6,029 bases of DNA from an uncultured Lachnospiraceae bacterium (GTDB lineage Bacteria; Bacillota; Clostridia; Lachnospirales; Lachnospiraceae), in the NCBI GenBank assembly GCA_945492935.1, contig CALYVE010000122.1, positions 1 to 6,029 on the forward strand, in the 5' to 3' direction. Position numbers and translations under genes: made by a program. Below the pieces are notes generated by a model, which was not told the origin of the DNA, searched no databases, and was given only the letters and a program-made list of their open reading frames with translations. Below, in pieces: positions 1 through 5,020 of this stretch. Within the stretch, counting starts at the first letter, position 1, and each line of letters starts with the position of its first letter.

Positions 1-16
1 CGCTCGTTACACTCAT
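1..16 (-). CDS. 5' end of a divergent gene (partial, 5 codons)
   Basis: On the minus strand an ATG at 16-14 opens a frame reading M-S-V-T-S before the window ends. It is preceded by a strong Shine-Dalgarno, TAGGAGGC (complement of about 23-30), with six bases (17-22) between GGAGGC and the ATG. That is the best reason to believe in the gene. Five residues cannot identify the product. It is divergent from the AraC-type regulator gene, and in sugar-uptake loci of this kind such a neighbour is often another transport or glycan-degradation gene, but that is only context. I found no clear sigma-70 promoter for it on the minus strand; the DNA upstream is long A and T runs. Confidence 0.55.
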
Positions 17-35
17 TTTTCTGCCTCCTATATGT

Positions 36-77
36 TTTTTTGTAAAAAAATACGCGAAAAAATTTATTTTTTGTAAA
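36..77. repeat. 11-bp direct repeat upstream of the regulator promoter
   Basis: TTTTTTGTAAA occurs exactly at 36-46 and again at 67-77, a 31-bp period or about three helical turns. It lies between the divergent RBS and the -35 box of the regulator gene. AraC-family proteins typically bind direct repeats on one face of the helix, so this could be an autoregulatory site. The region is very AT-rich with homopolymer runs, so chance is a real alternative. Confidence 0.3.
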
Positions 78-94
78 TTTTTTGCTTGCGACAC

Positions 95-123
95 TTGAAA
101 ATGTCCTCACTACACCTTATAAT
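95..123 (+). promoter_or_regulatory. Sigma-70 promoter of the AraC-type regulator gene
   Basis: The -35 box is TTGAAA (95-100) and the -10 box is TATAAT (118-123), separated by exactly 17 bp. The -10 is perfect and the -35 matches five of six. Transcription should begin near 130, leaving an untranslated leader of about 37 bases before the ATG at 167. This placement argues against any regulator start upstream of about 130. Confidence 0.75.
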
Positions 124-166
124 ATTCACAAGTTACGTATTGATAATCGTATTAGAGAGGTACAAG

Positions 167-1135
167 ATGGATCAATCTACAAACAATCAATCACAAAAGA
201 AACTGCAAATCACGCCAGATAAATACCGTCAGCCATTGGATGCTGATTCCACTCGTGTATTTGACGAGTTACGTGAATTAGTTAACTATGGTCCTGATTC
301 TCATGTACGTATTTGGTACAACACGCAAAGTGAGGAATACTCGCTCCACTATCATGATACTCTAGAAGCCATCTACTGTATCGAAAATAAATATCGTGTA
401 AAAATTGGGGATGTTGAGTATTTAATGAATGCAGGTGATATTTTATTTATTCCACCGAATTTGCTTCATGAAATCCCTATGAGTGATCCGGGTATTCGTT
501 TTATCTACCTATTTGATGTCAGCATGCTCAAGGAATTCCAGGATTACAAATTGCTGTCATCAACGTTCAATCAGGCATTACTTGTAAACAGCAAAACATG
601 TCCGAATATTTATCACGACATCTCTGAACGAATGATTCGAATCGTCGATATTTATTTTTCCAACTGTACCATGTGGGAAACTAAGATATATTTTAACCTA
701 CTTCACATATTTCTTCAAGTATATGAAGACTATATGCAAATTAATACGATACATGCTGCAGATAGTATGTCAGACGAAGCACCTGCATATAGTGAACGAT
801 TCACAAGCTTTTTGAACTATGTTGATATTCACTACGCCGAAGAGATTACGTTAGATGATGCCGCCAAAGCAATTGGATTTTCAAAATACCACTTTACGCG
901 TATTTTCAAACAACATACCGGTTTTACGTTCCATGAATATTTGAATCACAAACGGATTCAGGTTGCACAATCATTACTGGCTGCGGATTTGTCAATTACA
1001 GATATTGCATTCCAGACGGGCTTTAATAATTTAACATCCTTTTGCAGATGTTTCAAAAAATACGCTGGTACATCACCATCTGAATACCGCAAGCTTTTTG
1101 ATCCGGAAACAACCGACAAAAGACCGCATTCATAG
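167..1135 (+). CDS. AraC/XylS-family transcriptional regulator with N-terminal cupin domain
   Basis: A DNA-binding regulator of 322 aa, the usual size for two-domain AraC proteins. Residues about 55-108 form an AraC-binding (cupin) domain, with LHYHDTLEA at 60-68, GDVEYLMNAGD at 81-91 and LLHEIP at 99-104; this is the probable ligand sensor. Residues about 213-310 are the AraC-type domain with two helix-turn-helices: ITLDDAAKAIGFSKYHF from 227, and LSITDIAFQTGFNN from 275 ending in the family signature GTSPSEYR at 301-308. The ATG at 167 is chosen because AGAGAGG (154-160) sits six bases upstream and a strong promoter lies at 95-123. The frame is open back to a TTG at 86, but that codon and the ATG at 101 lie at or inside the promoter. 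The gene converges on a sugar ABC importer, so it probably activates that operon and perhaps its own. Ligand unknown; substrate specificity cannot be read from the sequence. Confidence 0.93.
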   Translation: MDQSTNNQSQKKLQITPDKYRQPLDADSTRVFDELRELVNYGPDSHVRIWYNTQSEEYSLHYHDTLEAIYCIENKYRVKIGDVEYLMNAGDILFIPPNLLHEIPMSDPGIRFIYLFDVSMLKEFQDYKLLSSTFNQALLVNSKTCPNIYHDISERMIRIVDIYFSNCTMWETKIYFNLLHIFLQVYEDYMQINTIHAADSMSDEAPAYSERFTSFLNYVDIHYAEEITLDDAAKAIGFSKYHFTRIFKQHTGFTFHEYLNHKRIQVAQSLLAADLSITDIAFQTGFNNLTSFCRCFKKYAGTSPSEYRKLFDPETTDKRPHS

Positions 1136-1162
1136 CATAATACATAATAATGTTTATCCAAA

Positions 1163-1190
1163 GGCACTACCTTCCGGTAGTGTCTTTTTT
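1163..1190 (+). terminator. Rho-independent terminator of the regulator gene
   Basis: A 9-bp stem (GGCACTACC at 1163-1171 with GGTAGTGTC at 1176-1184, one G-U pair) closes a TTCC loop and is followed by six T (1185-1190). A-T pairs from 1160-1162 can lengthen the stem. It starts 27 bases after the regulator stop codon and points in the sense direction for that gene. Confidence 0.88.
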
Positions 1191-1198
1191 AATGCATT

Positions 1199-1230
1199 AA
1201 AAAAGGCTTTCGAAAAAATCGAAAGCCTTT
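1199..1230 (-). terminator. Rho-independent terminator of the ABC importer operon
   Basis: A perfect 12-bp inverted repeat (1202-1213 with 1219-1230) surrounds a five-base loop. Read on the minus strand, the stem runs into six T (complement of 1199-1204). It begins about 25 bases after the MalG-type permease stop and faces the regulator's terminator, so each convergent unit has its own stop signal. Confidence 0.88.
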
Positions 1231-1254
1231 GATAAATATATTGTTGTCGAAGGA

Positions 1255-2097
1255 TTAACCCTTTACGGAACCAAGAGCTACACCGGCAATAATATACTTT
1301 GAAAGTGCAAAGTATACAATAAACAATGGTAATACAGTTAATGTAAGACCTAAGTAAATTGAACCGAACTCTGTCTTGTAAATATCACCCTTTAACAAAC
1401 TAACCATGATAGGCATTGTGTACTTCTTCTGGTCTGTCAACAATACCATCGGTGTAAACAAGTTATTCCAGCTATTAACGAAACCGAAAATTGCCTGCGT
1501 AGCAATCGCTGGCTTCATAATAGGAAGAACGATTGTATTGAAAGTTCTAAATTCACCTGCACCATCAATACGAGCAGATTGTACGATCTCCGGTGACAAC
1601 GTCGGCTGCAGGTACTGTCTCATAAAGAATACAACCGCTGGAGCCGCTATTGAAGGAAGAATCAACATCAACATATTGTTTGTCATGTGAATCTTGTAAA
1701 CCATCTGATAGAAACCGATCATTGTTACCTGAGCAGGAATCATCATGATAGCCATAATGAACTTGAAGAATGCGTTTCTAAGCTTCCAATCATAGATAAC
1801 TAATGCATAAGCTGTCAATGATGAGAAATAAACATTCAACGCTGTTGAGCAAACTGAAATAATCATAGAGTTAGTAAAACCACGTAAAACGTTGAAACTC
1901 TTACCTGTTAAGATATTCCAGTTCTTAACTAAAAACTTCGATGGAAGGAAGCTAATAGCGTGCTGCTGAATCTCATATGTCGAACGAGTAGCATTAATAA
2001 TCATGATCCAGAATGGGAAGATACTTAAAATCGCAAGGAATATACATACAATATAAATGACAACTTTCATGCCAGTATAATGTTTATTTTTCTGCAT
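1255..2097 (-). CDS. Carbohydrate ABC transporter permease, MalG type (CUT1)
   Basis: An inner-membrane subunit of a sugar importer, 280 aa, the usual length for MalG/LacG-type permeases. About six hydrophobic segments are visible, near residues 11-33, 75-98, 108-130, 140-160, 198-220 and 255-275. The EAA loop that docks the ATPase is at about 170-196 (EIVQSARIDGAGE...LPIMKP), with the conserved DGA at 178-180. The C-terminus AGVALGSVKG matches the typical end of this family (GVTAGAVKG-like). The ATG at 2097 has GGAGGG (complement of 2104-2109) six bases upstream. The start lies inside the end of the MalF-type gene, a 14-bp overlap that suggests translational coupling. It pairs with that permease to form the translocation channel. 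Last gene of the operon; substrate not identifiable. Confidence 0.95.
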   Translation of the reverse strand: MQKNKHYTGMKVVIYIVCIFLAILSIFPFWIMIINATRSTYEIQQHAISFLPSKFLVKNWNILTGKSFNVLRGFTNSMIISVCSTALNVYFSSLTAYALVIYDWKLRNAFFKFIMAIMMIPAQVTMIGFYQMVYKIHMTNNMLMLILPSIAAPAVVFFMRQYLQPTLSPEIVQSARIDGAGEFRTFNTIVLPIMKPAIATQAIFGFVNSWNNLFTPMVLLTDQKKYTMPIMVSLLKGDIYKTEFGSIYLGLTLTVLPLFIVYFALSKYIIAGVALGSVKG

Positions 2098-3037
2098 TTC
2101 GTACCCTCCTCTTCTTTCCTGCGTAAGCGCTTTCCGGATCGTCCTCTTTCAAAATACGGAACATAATTGCCGAGATAATAGCAATGATAATAAACATAAT
2201 TACACTGGCTGCCGCTGCTCTGTTATACAAGTAGCTTCCAGCGAATGCCTGCTTATATATGAATACACTCGTTGTAATAGTTGCGTTATCCGGACCACCA
2301 TCCAGGAATAACTTTGGAATATCGAACATATTCAAACCACCTACTACGGATGTTACAAGTGTAAACAACAAGATTGTCTTAATCTGTGGCAATGTAATAT
2401 AGAAGAATGTCTGTGTACGGTTAGCACCGTCAACTTCTGCTGCTTCGAAAATCTCTGGGTTGATACCAAGTACACCAGAAATCATAACAACCATAGTATA
2501 ACCATACCACATCCATGTCTGAATGAAGATGATAACACCCTTCGCTAGTTTCTTATTCTGCAAGAAATAAATCGGTTCTTTTGCCCATCCGAGCGAATGG
2601 AACAAATCATTCATCGGACTTGTCGGATATGCAAACAATGCACCGAACAAAATAGCGATAGTAGCAGCTGTAATAATGTTAGGCATGTAGAACAATACCT
2701 TGAATACGCCCTGTCCTTTAACCTTACATCTTCTATCTGTGAACCATGCTGTTAACAAAAGAGCCAAAACGATCTGAGGAATGAAGTTACCGAGCCAAAT
2801 AATCACGGTATTCTTAAGCGCCATTTTGAAGGTTCTATTGGATAAAACTGTTTTAAAGTTACCTAACGGATCATCCAAAATATGAAACTTAGTTGCTCCA
2901 ATACCCTTCATGTCTGTGAATCCAATCACAAGCGTATAGAAAATTGGATATAAAGAAAAGATTAAAAAAGTGATAATGAATGGTAAGCTGAACAAGTAAC
3001 CATACTTAGCGTACTTTACACTTTTCTTGTTTCTCAA
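2084..3037 (-). CDS. Carbohydrate ABC transporter permease, MalF type (CUT1)
   Basis: The second channel subunit, 317 aa from the start chosen here. A basic N-terminus (RNKKSVKYAKYGYLF) leads into a first membrane helix around residues 15-38, and further hydrophobic segments follow at about 77-98, 114-138, 167-190, 222-240 and 276-294. The EAA loop is at about 195-221 (EIFEAAEVDGANRTQ...LPQIK), and LFLDGGPDNAT at 244-254 is a typical MalF/LplB-type motif. I place the start at TTG 3037. AGGAGG (complement of 3046-3051) sits eight bases before it, whereas the in-frame GTG at 3046 overlaps that Shine-Dalgarno and could not use it. With GTG the protein would have three more residues (320). No ATG lies near. 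It follows the binding-protein gene after a strong hairpin and overlaps the MalG-type gene by 14 bp. No Walker-containing ATPase gene accompanies it. Confidence 0.95.
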   Translation of the reverse strand: MRNKKSVKYAKYGYLFSLPFIITFLIFSLYPIFYTLVIGFTDMKGIGATKFHILDDPLGNFKTVLSNRTFKMALKNTVIIWLGNFIPQIVLALLLTAWFTDRRCKVKGQGVFKVLFYMPNIITAATIAILFGALFAYPTSPMNDLFHSLGWAKEPIYFLQNKKLAKGVIIFIQTWMWYGYTMVVMISGVLGINPEIFEAAEVDGANRTQTFFYITLPQIKTILLFTLVTSVVGGLNMFDIPKLFLDGGPDNATITTSVFIYKQAFAGSYLYNRAAAASVIMFIIIAIISAIMFRILKEDDPESAYAGKKRRVRNAEK

Positions 3038-3045
3038 TCCAAACA

Positions 3046-3051
3046 CCTCCT
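3046..3051 (-). promoter_or_regulatory. RBS that decides the MalF-type start
   Basis: On the minus strand the bases read AGGAGGTG, a perfect Shine-Dalgarno core at 3051-3046. The GTG at 3046-3044 begins on the last G of that core, so it cannot be served by it. The in-frame TTG at 3037 sits eight bases downstream, a normal spacing, and is therefore the preferred initiator. Confidence 0.7.
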
Positions 3052-3081
3052 CTGTCTTATTTTTTGTTACTTGATAGTCTT

Positions 3082-3115
3082 AAAAAACGGGGCGGATTTG
3101 ATTAAAATCCGCCCC
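3082..3115 (-). terminator. Intercistronic hairpin with T-run between binding protein and permeases
   Basis: An 11-bp perfect stem, GC-rich at its base (3089-3099 with 3105-3115), closes a five-base loop. On the minus strand it is followed by G and then six T (complement of 3082-3087). It lies about 30 bases after the binding-protein stop and about 45 bases before the MalF-type start. By structure it is a rho-independent terminator. Because the permease genes downstream show no clear promoter of their own, it probably works as a partial terminator and 3'-end stabiliser, giving excess binding-protein mRNA over permease mRNA. That arrangement is well known in binding-protein-dependent importers. 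Confidence 0.85.
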
Positions 3116-3145
3116 GCCAAATAATAACTACAATATGAGGTGAAA

Positions 3146-4585
3146 TTAATCTACTGTAATATCAAGAACGTCGCCTACGTTGCTCTTGAAATCTGCAATA
3201 GCGTCTTCTCTAGACTTCTCACCTGAGCTGTACTGACGTACCTGGTCTCTCCAAGCAGAGTTGATTGTCTCATCGTATGGTGTAAGGTTCTTACCATTTG
3301 CATACTGGTTAGCTGGTACGAATACGTCGAACATATTCTGACCACCTAAGAAATCAAGCTCGCCGTTTGACATAGCCATTACTGTACCTGAAGCTACACA
3401 GTCCTTTGTACCGCCTTCGCCGTTCAAAGTACCGTTAGCCCACATATACTGAAGACCATCTTCTGTGCAATCAAGTGTAATCCACTCAATGATTGTCTTA
3501 ACAGCTTCAACCTTCTCAGCTGGAACGTCCTTGTTAGCAAGGAGCCATGTACCACCCCAGAAGAAACCGATTGGAGGCTCACAAACAGCCCAATCACCAT
3601 AAGTACCTTCGCCTACAGCCTCGCCACCACAGTTAGGTGCAAGTGTGTAGTTGATCAACCAAGCTGGACCAAAGAAACCGAAGATCTGCTTAGCACCTTC
3701 GCCCTTCATATCAGCGAACCATGCATCCTGCCAGTCCTGAGTATCATTGTGGTATCCATTGTCTTTAAGCTTCTTAGAGTAGTCAAGGAAAGCTTCTCTC
3801 TTAGGATCGATTGTAAGAGCACCGTCTACGATCCAACCCTTATCTGAGCTGTTCTCAACTGCATGCCAAAGGTCACCATCACCAGAAACGATACCGTAAC
3901 CCTTAGCCTTTAATTCTTCTGCTGCTGTCCAGAATGCATCGAGGTTACCAGAACCGCCACCGATCTTCTTAGCGATCTCAGCTGGATCATCTGTTCCCCA
4001 TGTATCCTTAGCAATTGAACGACGGTAGATGAAAGCACCACCAGTAGCCTGGTAACCAAGTGCTACAACCTTACCATCTGGGTTTGTTCCGATATCTACA
4101 GAGTACTGAGCGATATCAGCTTCCTTAATCTTAGCATCGATATCGATACCAAGGTCAGCATATGCTGCTGCGTACTGAGCTGCCTCACCCTGTGAGTACT
4201 TAAGAATGAAAGCTGCCTCAGCTGCGTAAAGGTCTGGAGCATCTGCGCCACCACCCATTAATGCCTGGTCAAGAGCTGGCTGATAAGCACCATCTGTTGT
4301 TGCAATAATTGTTGGTGTGCATGTGAATCCACAATCCGGATGAGTATCGATGTACTTCTGTACCATGTTAGGAATCTCATCTGTGAATGACCACAAGTTG
4401 ATGTTTACAGTTTCGCCTGAAGTTGGAGCTGCTGTTGTATCATCTCCACCATCAGTTTCTGATGCTGTTGTGTCAGTTGCTGGAGCTGCTGTTGTCTCCT
4501 TATCATCTGACTTACCACAGCCAGCAAGCAATGTTGTTGCCATAAGAGCACACATAGCGCCTGCTACAAGTCTTCTCTTTTTCAT
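3146..4585 (-). CDS. Sugar ABC transporter substrate-binding lipoprotein (family 1)
   Basis: The extracytoplasmic sugar-capture subunit, 479 aa, within the range for family 1 carbohydrate-binding proteins. A lipoprotein signal peptide spans residues 1-22 (MKKRR, hydrophobic core, then L20-A21-G22 before C23), so C23 should be lipidated and anchor it to the membrane. A low-complexity Thr/Ala/Asp linker at about 24-58 contains TTAAP twice. The folded domain starts with VNINLWSFTDEIP at 60-72, a typical first strand and helix of these proteins. Trp is abundant (for example 65, 196, 219, 240, 251, 285, 289, 309, 332, 343, 347), as expected for a sugar-stacking pocket. Six cysteines lie in the mature domain (85, 89, 319, 335, 373, 396). 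The ATG at 4585 has AAGGAGG (complement of 4593-4599) seven bases upstream. First gene of the importer operon; codon choice looks more biased than in its neighbours, consistent with high expression. Substrate not identifiable. Confidence 0.95.
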   Translation of the reverse strand: MKKRRLVAGAMCALMATTLLAGCGKSDDKETTAAPATDTTASETDGGDDTTAAPTSGETVNINLWSFTDEIPNMVQKYIDTHPDCGFTCTPTIIATTDGAYQPALDQALMGGGADAPDLYAAEAAFILKYSQGEAAQYAAAYADLGIDIDAKIKEADIAQYSVDIGTNPDGKVVALGYQATGGAFIYRRSIAKDTWGTDDPAEIAKKIGGGSGNLDAFWTAAEELKAKGYGIVSGDGDLWHAVENSSDKGWIVDGALTIDPKREAFLDYSKKLKDNGYHNDTQDWQDAWFADMKGEGAKQIFGFFGPAWLINYTLAPNCGGEAVGEGTYGDWAVCEPPIGFFWGGTWLLANKDVPAEKVEAVKTIIEWITLDCTEDGLQYMWANGTLNGEGGTKDCVASGTVMAMSNGELDFLGGQNMFDVFVPANQYANGKNLTPYDETINSAWRDQVRQYSSGEKSREDAIADFKSNVGDVLDITVD

Positions 4586-4629
4586 GTTTTTTCCTCCTTA
4601 CATAAAAAGCATTTGCCATCCTGTTAATC

Positions 4630-4645
4630 GATTGCATTCGCAATC
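4630..4645. repeat. Inverted repeat in the importer leader (candidate operator)
   Basis: GATTGC-ATTC-GCAATC is a perfect 6-4-6 inverted repeat. It lies about 15-30 bases downstream of the predicted start of importer transcription and well upstream of the RBS. It could be a repressor operator acting as a roadblock or a small leader hairpin. It has no T-run, so it is not a terminator. Confidence 0.45.
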
Positions 4646-4665
4646 ACAATAACAATGATGAACTT

Positions 4666-4694
4666 ATTATATCATTTATACAGTTTTCTTCTAT
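4666..4694 (-). promoter_or_regulatory. Extended -10 promoter of the importer operon
   Basis: On the minus strand TGATATAAT (4674-4666) is a perfect extended -10 (TG-N-TATAAT). At 17-bp spacing the -35 position reads ATAGAA (4694-4689), a poor match to TTGACA. Transcription should start near 4659, giving a leader of about 74 bases. A strong -10 with a weak -35 is typical of activator-dependent promoters, which fits control by an AraC-type protein. Confidence 0.65.
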
Positions 4695-4723
4695 ACGTTT
4701 CTTGCGTTGCATCATACATAAAT

Positions 4724-4785
4724 TGCTATTTTGACTAATATAACCAATAACCGACGTTATTTTGTGCTTTCTTTCATGCTATTTT
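4724..4785. promoter_or_regulatory. Compound repeat element upstream of the importer promoter (candidate activator site)
   Basis: TGCTATTTT occurs exactly at 4724-4732 and 4777-4785, in the same orientation, 53 bp apart (about five helical turns). Almost midway between them is a perfect 6-4-6 inverted repeat, AATAAC-CGAC-GTTATT (4746-4761). Relative to the predicted importer start the elements centre near -69, -95 and -122. Read on the minus strand the direct repeat is AAAATAGCA; its TAGCA part recalls the A-box (TAGC) of characterised AraC sites, though that is a loose resemblance. The binding protein is unknown; the linked AraC-type regulator is the first candidate. Confidence 0.4.
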
Positions 4786-4800
4786 ACTATATATGGTAAA
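4783..4800. repeat. 18-bp near-palindrome
   Basis: TTTACTATATATGGTAAA reads the same on both strands except for one mismatched pair (4788 with 4795). It overlaps the distal TGCTATTTT repeat by three bases. It could be an operator, but its AT-rich core makes a chance palindrome easier. Confidence 0.35.
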
Positions 4801-4953
4801 GGTTCTTTGCATTTTATCCAAAATATGGACTTACAAACTTGTCTTATATTGTGTAAAATGTCACGAAAGTTCTTTTTTTCGTAAATTTCCGGTGATTATT
4901 ATGTGTATTTTGTGTGAAGAATCCTTTGTTTTTTTAATTTTCTCTTGTATCAT

Positions 4954-4982
4954 TTGTCAGATTATTGTATTTTTATTATATT
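4954..4982 (+). promoter_or_regulatory. Predicted yesL promoter
   Basis: TTGTCA (4954-4959) and TATATT (4977-4982) are separated by 17 bp, each matching five of six consensus positions. Transcription would begin near 4989, about 32 bases before the yesL ATG. The surrounding AT-rich sequence offers other -10-like hexamers, so the exact boxes are uncertain. Confidence 0.5.
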
Positions 4983-5020
4983 GTGTATTCTATTATATAA
5001 CAACTAAAGGAGTTAATATT

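Larger units (their letters stand above)
4586..5020. other. 435-bp divergent intergenic region: two promoters and a repeat cluster
   Basis: This gap separates the importer operon (leftward) from yesL (rightward). From left to right it holds the binding-protein RBS, an inverted repeat in the leader, the importer promoter, a cluster of direct and inverted repeats (4724-4800) and the yesL promoter (4954-4982). The stretch 4801-4950 is AT-rich and shows nothing I can name, apart from a very weak promoter-like pair (TTACAA at 4831, TAAAAT at 4854). No small gene with a convincing RBS is visible on either strand. Confidence 0.8.

Noticed and set aside
86..166. N-terminal extension of the AraC-type regulator from TTG 86 or ATG 101
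   Set aside because: These codons lie at or inside the TTGAAA-17-TATAAT promoter, and the ATG at 167 has a good RBS six bases upstream. The extra residues are hydrophobic and unlike the family.
958..1167. Minus-strand 69-residue frame within the regulator gene
   Set aside because: It is antisense to the conserved helix-turn-helix region and has no supporting RBS or family resemblance.
1163..1230. Two adjacent hairpins as a possible riboswitch or small RNA
   Set aside because: Each hairpin has its own T-run pointing away from a different convergent gene, which is fully explained by back-to-back terminators.
1406..1690. Plus-strand 94-residue frame within the MalG-type gene
   Set aside because: It is opposite the EAA-loop region of a clear permease gene, so it is a coding shadow.
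4425..4495. Exact 14-bp direct repeat GGAGCTGCTGTTGT (4425-4438 and 4482-4495)
   Set aside because: It encodes the two TTAAP units of the lipoprotein linker; low-complexity linkers of this sort are ordinary, so it is not a mobile or regulatory repeat.
4350..4652. Plus-strand 100-residue frame across the start of the binding-protein gene
   Set aside because: Its Val/Ser/Ala-rich sequence is the antisense of the Thr/Ala linker repeats, and it runs through the RBS and leader of the real gene.
4793..5020. 76-residue N-terminal extension of YesL
   Set aside because: The ATG at 4793 has no Shine-Dalgarno, the extension is a Cys/Phe/Ile-rich by-product of AT-rich DNA, and it crosses the predicted promoter. 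The ATG at 5021 has AAAGGAG at proper spacing, and the family motif begins just after it.
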